A DNA stretch of 64,000 nucleotides from Euclidia mi (GCA_944739405.2 OX123190.2:60903805-60967804), one strand, 5' to 3'; shown: positions 42,723 to 55,680, counted from the stretch's first letter. Numbers and translations: made by a program. Notes: generated from the letters alone by a model not told the origin.

Positions 42723-44759
42723 ATGTCACAACAAAAGAAGTCACGCGTGTCGGAAGACAAAGAGATGACAATCTTAGAAGCAAAACGCAATATTTTATTT
42801 GAGCGCATTCAAAACATCTATGAATGCTCAAAAACCGCATCTATGTCTGACAGTAATAGCGAAGCATTTCTCAGTTATTGTATGACAGTAGATAGTATTC
42901 GAACAGAATTTCATAAGTTGTTAGACGATTATAACGCAAGATTACTTTCTATCAATCCTGATGAAAAACCGAACTATCAGGCGTATACCTCATTCGAAGA
43001 TCTTTATTGTATTATTAAGCGTATACAATCGCAATTGGAGGGTAAATGTTCGGCAGAGCCCGTTGCCCGCAAACCGAGATTACCGCCAATCGAGATTATG
43101 TCGTTTGACGGAGATATACGAAATTGGCCGTTATTCTATGCGAGTTTTAAGTCTACAGTGCACGATAGTGGTTCTCTGATAGATGCTGACAGGTTGTACT
43201 ATTTAATAGGTAAACTGTCACCGAAGGCCCAGTCCGTATTTGCAGGTGTCACACCCAGTGCTGAGAATTATCAGGTCATATTTCAGTCACTACTTGACAG
43301 ATATCAGGACACGCGCGTCCTAGCGTCTACGTACTTTGACCAAGCTTTAAATCTTAAATTGCCCGGTGCCGCGTCTGTCTCGAATTTCCAGCTGTTTATA
43401 GACAACTTTGTTACCGCGGTTAATTCTCTTAGGAATTTAAAATTAGAAGATCTTTCCAACTTTATGTTGCTTCAACTCGCTTTAAAAAAGTTTGACACTG
43501 CTACAATTCGCGCATTCGAGATGACGGAACGCAATAATAAAATACCTACACTAGATAGTTTTATTTCGTTCATCAAAGATCAGTGTCGAATATTTCATAA
43601 TACGCAGTCTGGTTCACCTGGCCCGTCTAACACTAACAACAACAAACAAAGGTTGAATAAATCGCGAAATAGTAGTAATAACTCGGTCCCTAATCCACAA
43701 TCTTACGTAACATGTTCGGAATCTAATAGTAATAATTCACAGAAGTGTCTGTGCAGTAATATAGTGCACGACCATTACTATAAGTGTCCCACCTTTAATG
43801 ATTTAAATCCAATTGCTCGTTTTAAATGCGTAAAAGATAACAAAGCTTGCATTAATTGCTTAAGCATAAAACATAAAACGAGTAATTGTTCCAGTAGAAC
43901 GAGATGTCGCTCGTGTAATCAAAAACATCATACACTGTTACATTTTGATAAAAATAACCGGTTGTCAAGTCAAGCCGCTAACCTTGACACACTTACGAGT
44001 ACGTCGCAAGTGCAGAACACGGTAGCTGCGCCTTTCGCGTCTGAGGGCGAAGTATCGTTGTGTACGTCATCCTTTGCGCGGGCGACGCGCACGCGAGGAC
44101 GGCACTCGCGCATCTATAATGATCCGCGCAGGGCCAAAACGCAGTGTACGGCGTCTAAGACGGTACTGTTAGCGACAGCGCAAGTTATCGTATATGATGT
44201 TAATGGGTCGCCGCACATGGTACGTTGTCTGCTAGATAGTGCATCTCAGACCAATCTAATAACATCGGAATGCTTCAAACGCCTCGGATTATGGAATAAC
44301 TTTAAAAATACTAACTCAACCGTCAAAGGGATAGGCGGATCAGAAAGGCATTGCAGGGGTTCCGTAGATATTAAAATACATTCGCGTTTTGATAGGAATA
44401 TTAATTTTAACATTTCTTCGCTTATCGTGGAGCGTATCACGGACGCATTGCCGAACGCTAATGTAGACGTAGCATCACTCACTCATCTCGAATCATTGCC
44501 GCTAGCCGACGCGGAGTTTGCGAATCCGGCAGGCATTGATCTTTTGATCGGAGCTTCAATATTTCCGCACTTGCTACTAACTAAAATAGTACGTAGTGAG
44601 CGATATGATTTACCGCCCGCTATTGAGACGGTACTTGGGTATGTGATTATGGGTACCGTACCTACGTTACATACTTCTCATTGTATTACGTCTTGTTGTT
44701 GTTCTGCTCTTCAAGAGATCAAGGTGGGTGCTAAAACTGTGTGTAAGATAAAGCACTAA
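42723..44759 (+). pseudogene. BEL/Pao gag-protease
   Basis: A 678-codon frame from ATG. Residues about 1-110 are a coiled-coil-like start. Residues about 115-290 match the DUF1759 gag type (MSFDGDIRNWPLFYASF, DRLYYLIGKLSPKAQ). Then come Cys/His motifs (CINCLSIKHKTSNC and CRSCNQKHHTLLH) that bind RNA, and a retropepsin-like DUF1758 protease with the active-site motif LLDSASQTNLI and, later, GIDLLIGASIF. After GYVIMGTVP the frame runs into sequence not typical of the family and stops, just before the ATGCT repeat. It is truncated relative to the full polyprotein, although gag and protease themselves appear intact. Confidence 0.92.
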
Positions 44760-44763
44760 TTAG

Positions 44764-44868
44764 CTATGCTATGCTATGCTATGCTATGCTATGCTATGCT
44801 ATGCAATGCTATGCTACGCTATGCTATGCTAAGATACGCTACGCTACACTATACTATACTACAAGCTT
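44764..44868. repeat. ATGCT pentamer microsatellite at an internal deletion junction
   Basis: About 20 units of ATGCT and near variants (TACGCT, TATACT) lie between protease and the reverse-transcriptase YIDD motif. They replace most of the polymerase domain. The reading frame is kept across it by chance or selection. Confidence 0.95.
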
Positions 44869-46529
44869 TGTATATAGATGACATTGCCTGTAATGTCATA
44901 CCCGCTCCGCTAGCAATTTCGCTTTGTGAAGAGCTTATTCAGCTTTTCAAGCGAGGCCAAACTGATCTTGTCAAATGGACAAGCAACTCTAAGGAGGTTC
45001 TCGCAAGCATACCAGATTCTCATAAGGCTTCTCCAGACATTGAGTTTGAGAAGTCTGTACCGCATAAGGTTCTCGGTTTACGCTGGGACAAATCCTGCGA
45101 TAGTTTTCGGTTTGACGTCTCACCACCAGATGATAAGTGCACCAAACGCACTATGCTGTCCACAGTGGCTCGACTATGGGACATAATGGGTTTTGTGGCT
45201 CCCACAATTTTGTACGCCAAGCTCTTGATCAAAGAGCTTTGGCTATCAAAGTGTGAGTGGGATGAAACACCCCCTGACCATATTGTCGCCGCTTGGGGCC
45301 AGTTTTGTATTGAGCTTACCGCGCTCAATCAAGTTACTATTCCGCGTCATCTTGGGTTGTTAGATGGATGTACCATCAACTTGATAGGTTTCGCTGACGC
45401 CAGCGAGCGTGCTTACGGCGGAGTCGTATATCTGCAAGTCCGCATTGGTTCTAACTACTCGGTGCAGTTAGTTTGTGCCAAGTCTAAGGTCTCGCCTGTT
45501 AAAACCGTTTCAGTTGCGAGACTGGAGTTGTGTGCGGCCCTTCTGCTGTCTCAGTTGCTCCGCAAGGTTCAAGACACAGTTTTGCCCCACTACCCCATTA
45601 ATAAATTATACGCATTTTCCGACTCCAAAGTAGTGCTCGCTTGGATTCATTCTTCTCCTCATCGCTGGCAGACTTTTGTCGCCAACCGCGTTAGCAAATT
45701 GATTGAACTGGTTTCTGCTACTTGTTTCAATCACGTCGCGGGTATTGAGAACCCCGCAGATTGCTTGTCTCGTGGTGTCACTCCACTTAATCTTCTGCAT
45801 CATCCATTGTGGCGTCGTGGAACTTCTTGGATCTCCCATGATCCGTCAGAATGGCCCATGCAACCCTTTGACCACAGTGCAGAAGACGAAGATGTACCCG
45901 AGCGGAAGTCTGTTTCTTATCCCGTGATTGCTGAGGTTGCGGAGTCTCCCATCTATGCACTCGCACTACGCATGTCATCGTGGTCTAAGTTACTCCGCGC
46001 CATCGTTTATGTCTATAGGTTTCTTAGGCACCTACCTAATGAGACTTTTGTATCAAGTACTGATCTCAAATTCGCAGAATGTAAGTTACTACGAGCTGTA
46101 CAAGCTGTTCATTTTAGTAACGACATTCAAAATTTAAAGGACAATGTACCTTGTTCTCCCGCTATCCTTAGACTCAAGCCGTTTCTCGATGAACATGGCG
46201 TCATACGCGTTGGGGGTCGTCTGTCAAATTCGGATGAACCTTATAACTACAAACATCCTTGTATTCTGCCGCGACATGATCATGTTGTCGACCTTCTTGT
46301 TGATTTTTATCACAAGAAGCACCTCCATGCCGGTCCGGAGTTGCTTATGTCCTTACTTAGGCATAAATATTGGATTTTAGCCGCTCGACAAATAATTCGT
46401 CACAGAATACATAAATGTAACGTCTGTTTCAAATTTCGTCCGCGTCCGACTTTCCCTCCCATGGCCGATCTCCCTAGCCAGCGCGTCAACCAGGTTGCTA
46501 AAGCGTTTACACACACCGGTTGTGATTAG
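44869..46529 (+). pseudogene. BEL/Pao polymerase: RT end, RNase H, integrase start
   Basis: Coding resumes at LYIDDIACN, the catalytic box of reverse transcriptase, so the fingers and most of the palm are missing. It continues with the connection (LGLRWDKS, FVAPTILYAK) and an RNase H-like domain with D (FADASE), E (RLELCAA), D (FSDSK) and D (NPADCLSR). The integrase zinc-binding module follows (HLHAG, then CNVCFKF). The frame ends at TAG 46527-46529 in HTGCD*AGP. That is the first integrase catalytic Asp followed by a stop where the family usually has Tyr. The apparent N-terminal MLCYA repeats are the microsatellite. Confidence 0.92.
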
Positions 46530-46845
46530 GCAGGACCACTGCAGTATACGCCAGTGCGTGGTCGAGGTGTTAAAAGCCGTAAAGCCTGGCTATGTATTTT
46601 TACATGCTTAACGACGCGCGCTACGCATATTGAAGTTGCGACAGATTTAAGCACGGTGTCATTCCTGGCAGCCCTTAAACGATTTCTCTCACGGCGCGGC
46701 CTTATACAGTGTTTGTACACGGATAACGGCACTTGTTTTGTGGGTGCAAGCTTTTATTTACGCGACCTTTATAAGTTTCTCAGGGAAGAATATCGTACTC
46801 GTCTTCAGGAGGAACTTTCCATAAATCATATTGCTACTGGAATAC
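46530..46845 (+). pseudogene. BEL/Pao integrase core
   Basis: Same frame as upstream, after the stop: AGPLQYTPVRGRG, ATHIEVATDLST, LKRFLSRRG and YTDNGTCFVGA, where the Asp of TDNG is the second catalytic residue. Homology leaves this frame near 46830-46845. Confidence 0.9.
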
Positions 46846-47421
46846 TGGAAGTTTATTCCACCAGCATCACCGCATTTCGGTGGATGTTGGGAAAGCATGG
46901 TCAAAGTAATTAAAACGCATCTCTTCAAGGTTATAGGTCAACAGATCCTCTCTTACGAAGAGCTTTTAACTGTCCTTGCACAAGTCGAGGCACTGATCAA
47001 CTCGCGTCCGCTCACGGCATTGAGTAGTGACCTTGCAGAACCATCCGCGTTAAGCCCTGCACATTTTCTGAACACAGTGCCATTATCGTCATTTCCGGCT
47101 CCTGAAGCAGACTCTTCAAGCTTGCTCCAGAGACATACTCTGCTGGATAAACTCGTGCAGTCGTTCTGGCGGCGCTGGCGTGCGGAATATCTACACCAGC
47201 TTCAGGCTAGATCCAAGTGGAATAGTCCTGCATCCCCTATACAGGAGGGTACGTTTGTCGTCATAATACATGATAATGCTCCGCCGCTTTCATGGCCGTT
47301 AGCCATCGTAGGGAAATTGCATACTTCCAAGGACGGTACAACTCACGTTGTTACCGTGAAAACCGCCAAGGGGAGTTACGTGCGCCCTGTTGTACGTCTC
47401 TGTCCGCTTCCAACTCAGTGA
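46831..47421 (+). pseudogene. BEL/Pao integrase C-terminal part, shifted frame
   Basis: Continues the integrase in the next frame: FIPPASPHFGGCWESMVK holds the third catalytic residue (Glu of CWES). It is followed by EALINSRPLTAL, FLNTVPLSSFP, SFWRRWRAEYLHQLQ and the C-terminal DUF5641-like region (GTFVVIIHDNAPPLSWPLA), ending VRLCPLPTQ. A single frameshift near 46835 separates it from the core. Confidence 0.9.
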
Positions 47422-47636
47422 GATCTAGCCTGAAGTTGGACTTACCTCTTAGTTTAAGTATTTAGTTAGTAGTTTTCGCTATTATTGCGTTTGTAGCTTT
47501 CGCTAAAGTTAATTTAGATTAATTTTATTGTCATATCGCTGTCTTAGCCTATTGATGGGTTATGCCGTAGTACACCCAACATAACTAAGTTCAATTCTAT
47601 TTTTTTTAAAGGCAACCCTTTAGGGCCGGGGGGATA

Positions 47637-48155
47637 TGGTAGCGCCATCTACCTTCCTATCTATAACGAATCGCATCAAGATCAATCGTTCCACGTCTAG
47701 TGCGAGCGATACCATATTTCCGTCCCGCTCTATCCGACTCCCTGGAAGAGGCACTGCCTTCGCCTGATTCGTCGACGCGATCGTGGACGCGAGTGAGCGT
47801 CGAAAACATTCCGCACGCTGAGAACGCCGTCTCGATACCGTACCGCGCCGCACCGTTGTATGTGATTTATTACCGCTTCCACCAAGGAAAACCCACTCGC
47901 GAATGGTGAATTGAAGTGAAAACAAGCAGCTGCATCACGAAACCACCAGGAGACTGCCCTACGGAAACGAAGAAGGTTGTATAAGGTAGGTGCCCTCCAT
48001 CCTTGAAATATCCTATACCCACTCAATCACCCCTTAGCGTATCCATCTCCTCTTCCCTTATTCCTTTCTAGGCGACCCAGAACTCGCCCTAATACAGTCC
48101 ATCTTCCTGCTCCAAGTCGCCTAGAACCCTACGGTTTCGGTGTAACGCCGAACCA
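47637..48155 (+). repeat. 3' LTR of the BEL/Pao element
   Basis: 519 bp, TGGTAGCGCC to CGCCGAACCA, followed by the GGTTA duplication. Confidence 0.95.
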
Positions 48156-48160
48156 GGTTA

Positions 48161-51100
48161 TTTATTAACAGGACTGAAGTATAACAATTTGCGAGTGAAT
48201 TATTTTTTTGTTGCTTTTTAAACTAGATCAATTTAGTTACATAAAAACTGTTTACTAATGGCTAAAATTAAGTTTAGATAATCGCATGGTGTTTGGTTAA
48301 TCGAAATATCTAATCGTTTGAGCGATAGTCTCGCCATGGCCTTTGAGTTTCAGGTAGGTTTCATGCCGAGAAGGGAAAAATGTGTGTGATCCACATTGTT
48401 ATGCTAAATTTAGTTGATTTTCGTGTCAATTCTCTGAATGTTTACTTTTTACTATATTTAGACAAATGAGCAGTTCTATCATATCTACCGTATTTTTGAA
48501 TAAAATAAAGGGTATTTTTATACTTAAAAGAAACTTGCTTACTTACTTGTCAGAAGTACCTAAAATAGATGCAGATAAGCTTTGAAAGTGCGTATTTTTT
48601 ATTAATGACCTAAAATATTCAGGTCTATTAAACAGAACCCAGTATCGAGAGCATGTGATAAAACATTTAAATCTATTCGACAGTCAATTTTGTAGCGTAA
48701 GAAATCACTCGGATTACTTTTTCGTCTTCAATTTCATTCCGAATACACTAAAGCTCGTTGTTTAATGGAAAAAATATAAGTTTCTAAAACGTAATCAAGG
48801 CTTTGTTTTAAAAACATTTTATCATAGTACCTACCATGAGCTAGTCTTATTAAGATTGCAGGATTTTTCACACAAAAAATGCTTTATTTATTCACTTTAA
48901 TAAAAGATCCAAGCTACCGGGGATTGCTTGAAATTCAAAGGTTAATCCAAAATATTTTGTTTTATTTAATCTGCCACTGTCTGTTACGTATATCTACGTA
49001 CAAATATAAGAAAAATTTTATATGCGCCTGCCGCTATATAAAAAGTTTACCATAAAGCTTAGTCTACAATAAATATTACTACGAGTAAGTGAATGCAAAA
49101 TATTTTATGTTACAACATATTCAATAGAATAACAAAGATATCTGGAACCTTTTGTAATCGGATGACCACAAAATATTGTGTTCTAAGGTTCGAGTTTAAA
49201 GTCTGTCAATGGGCAAAGAGCAATACACCTAAAGCTTCCCGGCTGTCTTTTAAGAATTAATCACATACTGTGACAGAACCAGCACTAGAACATAATAATA
49301 GTCAAAACCTTTGGTTTTGTACACAGATACCTACAAGCTCCTGAAATCCAGATTTTGAATACATTTTCTCGTAATGGATACGTACAGTTAGTCGTAACTA
49401 AAATAAATCGCAGTAACTTAAACAGTTACCTCAAATATTTGACCCCACAAAGCAGTCACGTTTTCGTAATATTTTATTTTAATTATTCAATGCTGACGAC
49501 GGCGTGTATATATCAGATTAAACAGGTCCCTAGTTAAGATATTGCGTCGTTGATATAAAAGTACTACACAAAATAACATTCACGATAGTTCTTAATCGTT
49601 CCTTCTAGGCCTCTCTATGAAGTAAACAAAATAGTTTTTATAAGTACAAATAAAATTTATGTGACATTGGTCGAAATAAATTTCCTAATTTTTGACGTTA
49701 TACAAATGTATTACCTTATTATTTAGATTTATGTGTTTTCAACTACGTATTAACGACTTGTTTATGATTTACCATGTTTGAAATATATAAGCTATTTTTC
49801 TAAGTCTTATCCAATCATGCATGCTATGACATTAGAATGGACTTCGCTTATTATTTTTCAAAAACAAGCCACCGATAACTAACAGACGCAGAGTAGATAA
49901 TAATATAAAAGCCATCCAAAAAATAAGCAAATATAAATTATGAATCTCGAAAACTTTTGCCCTCAGTAAGAAACAAAATCCTACCATTATTTTAATACTG
50001 AGGTGATCTGTCTAAGCAACTCTTAAATATATTAGTACAATATTCATTTATATCGCAAAAAATATTAACACATAATATAATAATGTAACAGCACTATAAA
50101 TTTTAATAAACCTTATACCGACATCTTGATCGCTCCTACATCCCTACATACATCATCCATACATAAAATCAATAATTTTATTATCCACAACCGACACCCC
50201 AATTAAACACCATTCAAAATGAAAACATAAATTACAGTAACAGTATTGACATCGTCAATCAATCGTAGGTAAATGGCTTGTGGCACCTTGGCGCGTTCAC
50301 ATTTAGTTCTTGGAATGGATCCAACTAATTAGTCATGTAAATGGAAACAACACAACGCACTGTTTGGCGACACCGACGTTCGTGCTGAGACCCGGAAAGT
50401 GCAGTGTAGCAAAAATATATGTGAGCTAGATGTTTGGAGACAAATTTGATATGATGCTTTAAGAAGGCCGTTTTAGAGGAATTTCATGTGAAATATTTAA
50501 AAGTAAAATGAAATGTGTTAAAAATATATCTAGTAAAGTTGCAAGCAATATTTAAAGGTAAAAGGTAAAACAATAAAATTTGTGTGTGTATGTACACCCT
50601 TATGCTGTTCTAGTTTTTCTTGAAAACCGGCTAGCAATATGATAATATACCTAAAGGTGAACACTTTGTGTTCTATCCTAACGCCAAATTACATAATAAT
50701 ATACTTTTGTAGATAGGATGTTTGGTTTACGTTATGAAACTTAACATTATACATAGGTATTTGATTTTATAAAGTAAATTAATCGATTAAGGTGTTTTCC
50801 AGCCAGATTTTGATGAGTTACATAATACCTAAATATTATCGTCTTTTTGGAGTGTAGTTGGTTTTGTATTCAAGAATAATGAATTATTTTACAAAAAAAA
50901 AATGTTTATATAAAATCCAGAGGATCTTTGAACAGTTTGTAAATTATTGTTATTTAAGAGGAAATTTTGAAAATTTTAAATAAACCCTGACAATCCCTCT
51001 GCAAAGTTAAATATTCTCTGGAAATCCTGATCGAAAAATCGAAACCAACTTGTGATAAACGCGGCCGTGCAGACGTTAATAAGATCTGTTAAGTGGTTTT

Positions 51101-53859
51101 CCAATCACTTCCATCTGTACATTTTAATTTCACGACCGACTGTAATATACGGATTGCAATCACTGATTGATCCTGAATCCATGCACAACATATTTCAGGT
51201 TGAGTGACTTTCGACAAACCTATTAGGAACGTAGTTCAACCAAAGTTTTACTAAAGAGAAAATTCCACTGATTTATAGTATAGAAAATGTTGGTTGCAAA
51301 GTATTAAAGGCTGTAGTTTTAAGTTTAACAAGCCTTAAGTACCAGGTCTTGTACTCAATTTGCGACAGGTTGAGTACATTCTTGTGTTTTTAATTTGAAT
51401 AGCATGTAGACCAAACGGCGCGAGTTATTTTAAGGTCTACCATCTGCTTTGCATTTTATATTTTTTAAGGTCACGTGGTACGTAAATTTCTACATAATTT
51501 CATACAAGAAAAAAATATAGTCAGTTTTTTCAAATATACAACTGGGCACTAGTAACAAAACATTCTTTGAAACAAATTAATATTATTCTGAATACAAAAC
51601 GATGATCTTTCAGATACATAAGTCTCTGCACGATGCTTATGCTGTTTCGTTGTGATATTCTGTCACCGCTTAGCATGATAAAATTGTAAGTAGTATATCA
51701 TCAGTAACAAGAGTTCCAAATAATCCAATAATAATGAGATAAACTATAAAATATGGAATAAAGATATTTTACACGTAATAAAGGTAATATATATTAAAAT
51801 TCTAAATAAAGAATAACAAAATTTCACAACACACCGGACTCAAGTTTTCAAACTGATTAAATTATTTGTTGCGAACTTCTTCAAAAATAAAATACATTTT
51901 TAACGAATCAAATGGGTAATGAATTTGTCATTTGGACGCCCGGGCAACATTGAGCATTTCAACAGATTTTAATTGGGCTGTATAAAACTTGAACAAAGTT
52001 TTTATTGCGTCTCTCCTAATCCAAATTTTCGCCACCCGAAATCGGGAGTTTTATTAGTATGAAATCTTCAGCTATCTTCAAGACTCATGACTTTTTGTAA
52101 CTTGGTGTTATAATATTAAAAGTTTCGCCTTTGATTAAAACTTTGCACAGTTTCGGTAATAAAGGTTGAGAAGTTTTTTAGAAACTTTAGTTTGAATCTG
52201 TGCACCGTAATCCTGGCGAGTGTTGGGATTCAGTTACGTATAAGCCTTTTACTTTATTAGACTGTGACCTGGAGCAAGGAGAATAAATTAAAACTCTTGT
52301 GCTCTAGTGTGGGACTTTTTTTTTTAAAGTTGCAAACCTGCGGTTTGTTTGCGCAGAAATAAATTTTAAACAAAGACAAAATAAGTATTGGTATGTTCGA
52401 AGCACTCGGAATAGGTACATAGTTTTCATTCATAAGTAAATTTGTCACATAATCACAAACAAGTACTTAGTTATATAGCAGAAAATTGCTGTTAGCCAAC
52501 TCCATACTGTGGGTAATGGGTATAGTAATATCCAATAACCAGTCTTATGACCATGGTAACTAGAACATCCATGAAATGTAATGGTTGGTCAACTATTTAT
52601 GAAATTTCTCACTTTCTAAAAAGTTGAACCTAGCTTTATTAAAATTGCTGGATTAATTGAAGTACGTCCTGTTGAGTCACTACCTCCGTTATAACTTTTT
52701 AAAGCTTATGGTTTTGGAGGGTGAAAATAACAGTATTTACAACTCCAAAATTGTTTTCGGTGTAAGGTAAAAAATCGTATGTTATTTTCGAACTGTTTCG
52801 ACTTCTGAGTGGCGATGGCGGTTGAAAGCTCTGAAATAGAAAACCCATTTTGGACCTTTGACAGCAAACATTTAGCTGTTTGGAAATGTTTGTGTTTGAC
52901 AATGCTGTTAGCGTAACTTTATGATAGTTTAGTGGTTTTCCTTATTCTGCTTACTAATACGTCTTTGGTGTTACACCGTACCTGAGTTATGATAGCAATA
53001 GTGGGTTTGTGCAAATTACATAGGATGCAACGTCATTTTACTTACCTACCTATAAGGTCACTTTCATAACGACTTTAAATCTTTAAAAGCATTTTTTGAA
53101 TGCCCACAATTACCACCTGGCATTTGCTGCTTAACATTTGTTAAGTAGTGTTATTCGATTCAAGAAATGTTATGCAAATGAACCACAAAGTCGCATCTAT
53201 CAGTGTCACTTGTAAAGTTTAGAACATCTAGAAACAGTTTCGAGCCTCTCTAGGAGGCTCACCTCGAGATGAAGTTCAATCTACAGCTACTTGAGATGCA
53301 ACTCGTCTAGTTAGTTATAAACTAGGCCTGAAGTCTGTTCTCGTGAGCAATTGTGAGTTATGGAATATAGCATATCTATGTGTATATGGGTACAAGCAAT
53401 TGGTTCTCTTGAAAGTATTGACGTAGCTACCTACTTATGGTAGGAGGCCTTACACATTCATGAGTCTCATGTACAGCTCGCCCCAACTAAATTTATATCC
53501 GTCACCCCTTCTACTATCATACAATTCAATAAACATAACTTCCACCTCAGTTTATAATATGTGTCTAGTGAGTGGTAGTTACTAAACTGAATCAGGCTGA
53601 CGAAATGCGGCTACCTTTAAAATTTAATCAAATTTATTGAAATGTGAAATCCACATTCGAATTTCTGGTTTTGTGGGAACGTTGAAACAGGTATAGAGAT
53701 AAAAACCCTACTGCTCTTTGATTAGGGTTCAGATTCCACTAAATTTTATGTAAAATGTATTTAATCTGCAGCGACCGTTTTAGTTGTATAATGGGTTCAT
53801 AGAAAACTAGTCTTGACTACACGAATACAATAAACGATTCATTTTCAAGTAAAATATTA
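48161..53859. other. 5.7-kb AT-rich stretch, nothing recognised
   Basis: No coding exon, tandem array or familiar repeat was seen by eye. Frames are short and lack domain likeness. Could be unique intergenic or intronic DNA. Confidence 0.5.
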
Positions 53860-54141
53860 CGGCGGCGATAGCCCAGTGGTGTCGTAACGGATTGCCGAGA
53901 CGATGGTCTCGGGTTCGATCCCCAGGTACCCCGGGTACATACCTCTGACTTTTCGAAGTTATGTGTGTATTAAAAATTTTAATTATCGCTCGCTTAATAA
54001 TGTGCCCGGTAGGTGGCAATAGGCTCGCCTCCTATTACATTGGGACCTAAACATAACTGGCGAAATGTGGGTGTGTAATACACCTTTGCCTACCCCTTCG
54101 GGGATAAAGTCGTGAAGTTATGTTATGTTATTACGTAAAAA
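53860..54141 (+). mobile_element. Full-length tRNA-derived SINE with ~9-bp target duplication
   Basis: The head carries A-box-like tagcccagtggtgtcg and B-box-like gggttcgatcccc, the body has gcgagc-type blocks shared with 48-296 and 27635-27892, and the tail is gcctaccccttcggggata...gtgaagttatgttatg. taaaatatt lies at both flanks (53850-53858, 54142-54150). Confidence 0.85.
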
Positions 54142-54259
54142 TAAAATATTTTTAGTTCCGTTGTTTTCAAAACGCATGATTGCGTCTACATCTACATTAT
54201 TTTTAAAGGGTACTCTCGATACATATATTTGGAATAAATAAAACCTTTTTTGCATACCA

Positions 54260-54605
54260 TACCGTAAAAATATATCATGATTGGGCAGAAAGGGCGCTTG
54301 GTCTCAAAACAACTATCTGTGAATCACGCAATATCTTCGCACGCCTATGTGGTAGACAACTACGATGCACAGAAATGCACCTTTATACTCCAGTTTCTTT
54401 TTCATGTGTGTGTGTGGCCTCTCGCATTGCCTAACTATTCTTGTCCTAAAACAACAACCGGGATTGACGCCTTTACATGCTGTCTGAAGCATGGCAGAGC
54501 TCTTATGTAAATGCCACAAGAAGTGGTCACCCATCCTAGAGTTGACCGTGCAAGCGATGCTTACTTGTGCCGATCTTTTAAGAACGGCAAGTCAGGTCAT
54601 GTGAT
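54260..54605 (-). mobile_element. 5S-rRNA-derived SINE (SINE3-like)
   Basis: The minus strand at about 54600-54525 reads agatcggcacaagtaagc, then cacggtcaact and aggatgggtgaccactt. This follows the order of eukaryotic 5S rRNA (ccgatcaccgaagttaagc, cggttagtacttggatgggtgacc). The rest (to about 54260) is unrelated. The homology spans the internal RNA polymerase III promoter region of 5S genes, the feature that makes 5S-headed SINEs. It is not a functional 5S gene because the ends do not match. Confidence 0.5.
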
Positions 54606-54893
54606 GATCTCCACTAGGTATATTTTACTGTGACGGCTTAACTACATAATTATTTATGTAATTGAGCTCTTCTAGTAACATTAACCAATATAATGTGTAT
54701 ACCGTATCGATTCGTATATTGTCACGGGAACAACAAGCATCAAAGCCGACCCACAATAACATCGGTCCCAAGGCAAACCCTACATTAACTACGTTCGTAT
54801 ACCTATTGTGCAGTAAACACCGAAGTAGCTCAATATTCAATGTTTACGAGCCGTGATATTGTGCTTTTGATGCCAATATGACGGCAATTTATT

Positions 54894-55019
54894 ACTGCGT
54901 TGTCCCAGTTGCATCAAATATTATTTTTGTCTTGTAATCCATTATTCGCATATAAAACTGCGTTGTCCCGGTTGCATCAAACATTATTTTTGCCTTGTAA
55001 TCCATTATTCTCATATAAA
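54894..55019. repeat. Tandem duplication, 63-bp unit
   Basis: Two copies of actgcgttgtccc.gttgcatcaaa...attctcatataaa at 54894-54956 and 54957-55019 differ at about four positions. Confidence 0.9.
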
Positions 55020-55577
55020 ACTCATTCTCATATCTCATAAATCATCTATCGAAGTGTGAAGTCACGTCCTCAAAATATACCTAAACGAAATGGAATCACT
55101 AGTTGTTAGTGTAAATAAAAGTTCGACGCCAACCGTCAGCAATACGTTTGTGGGGTCGTTGGTCCTTTGACAAATTAATTTAGTGCAACGTGGTCAACAG
55201 CGGTAGGAGATAAAAAAATAAAACAAAATGGAATAGCTTGCCTACAGTTCAATAGACGATGTTGCCGTCACAGTATTGTAAATGAAGTCAAAAATTCACA
55301 CTTGTCACCCTATTCATAATATTTTCCGTCTACGATAATTGTTATGTTGTTGTTCGGTGCAAAGCAACGAACAGCTCAGCAGACTAGTCTTTGGACAACG
55401 TATAAATGCATCGACATTTATTTATTCAAGTTAGTACGCAATCGGCGTTAAAACCAAATTGTTAAAACCAATCGTCACGTAACTCAAACCAATATCAATA
55501 TCAAATCATAATTATCTCTAATTTTACCTTATTTATAATTTTGGTATCTTCTTGGGTTTACGCGAATGTTACACATT
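55020..55577. other. Non-coding stretch
   Basis: AT-rich, nothing recognised. Confidence 0.45.
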
Positions 55578-55680
55578 GAAATTAAACTACAGTTTACGGA
55601 TTTTATCGCGATGTATTGGTTTCACTGAGTTGTTACATTTGAAACTAATGATCTAGAAACTACATTTTTAATTTATTACT
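55578..55680. repeat. Left inverted arm of the Penelope-like fragment
   Basis: About 103 bp, complementary to 56144-56195 continued at 58143-58193. Inverted copies at both sides fit the partial terminal repeats of Penelope-like elements. Confidence 0.85.

Larger units (their letters stand above)
41869..48155 (+). mobile_element. BEL/Pao LTR retrotransposon, defective
   Basis: Two 519-bp LTRs (41869-42387, 47637-48155) differ at eight positions by my count (about 1.5%), and an exact 5-bp duplication GGTTA (41864-41868, 48156-48160) flanks the element. The order inside is gag, aspartic protease, remnant of reverse transcriptase, RNase H, integrase, the BEL/Pao order. Three lesions kill it: a deletion from after protease to the YIDD motif, filled by an ATGCT microsatellite; a TAG in integrase; and a frameshift further on. 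A G-rich polypurine tract (gggccggggggata) precedes the 3' LTR. Confidence 0.96.

Noticed and set aside
44766..44868. N-terminal MLCYA repeat protein
   Set aside because: Translation of the ATGCT microsatellite; the real coding homology starts at LYIDD.
53868..53940. Possible tRNA gene from A- and B-box-like sequence
   Set aside because: The tRNA-like part is the head of a SINE family with body, tail and target duplication; no complete cloverleaf. The same applies at 230-296, 2530-2600, 3985-4058, 8056-8130 and 35740-35800.
54894..55019. Start of a satellite or CRISPR-like array
   Set aside because: Only two copies of a 63-bp unit; a simple local duplication in a eukaryotic genome.
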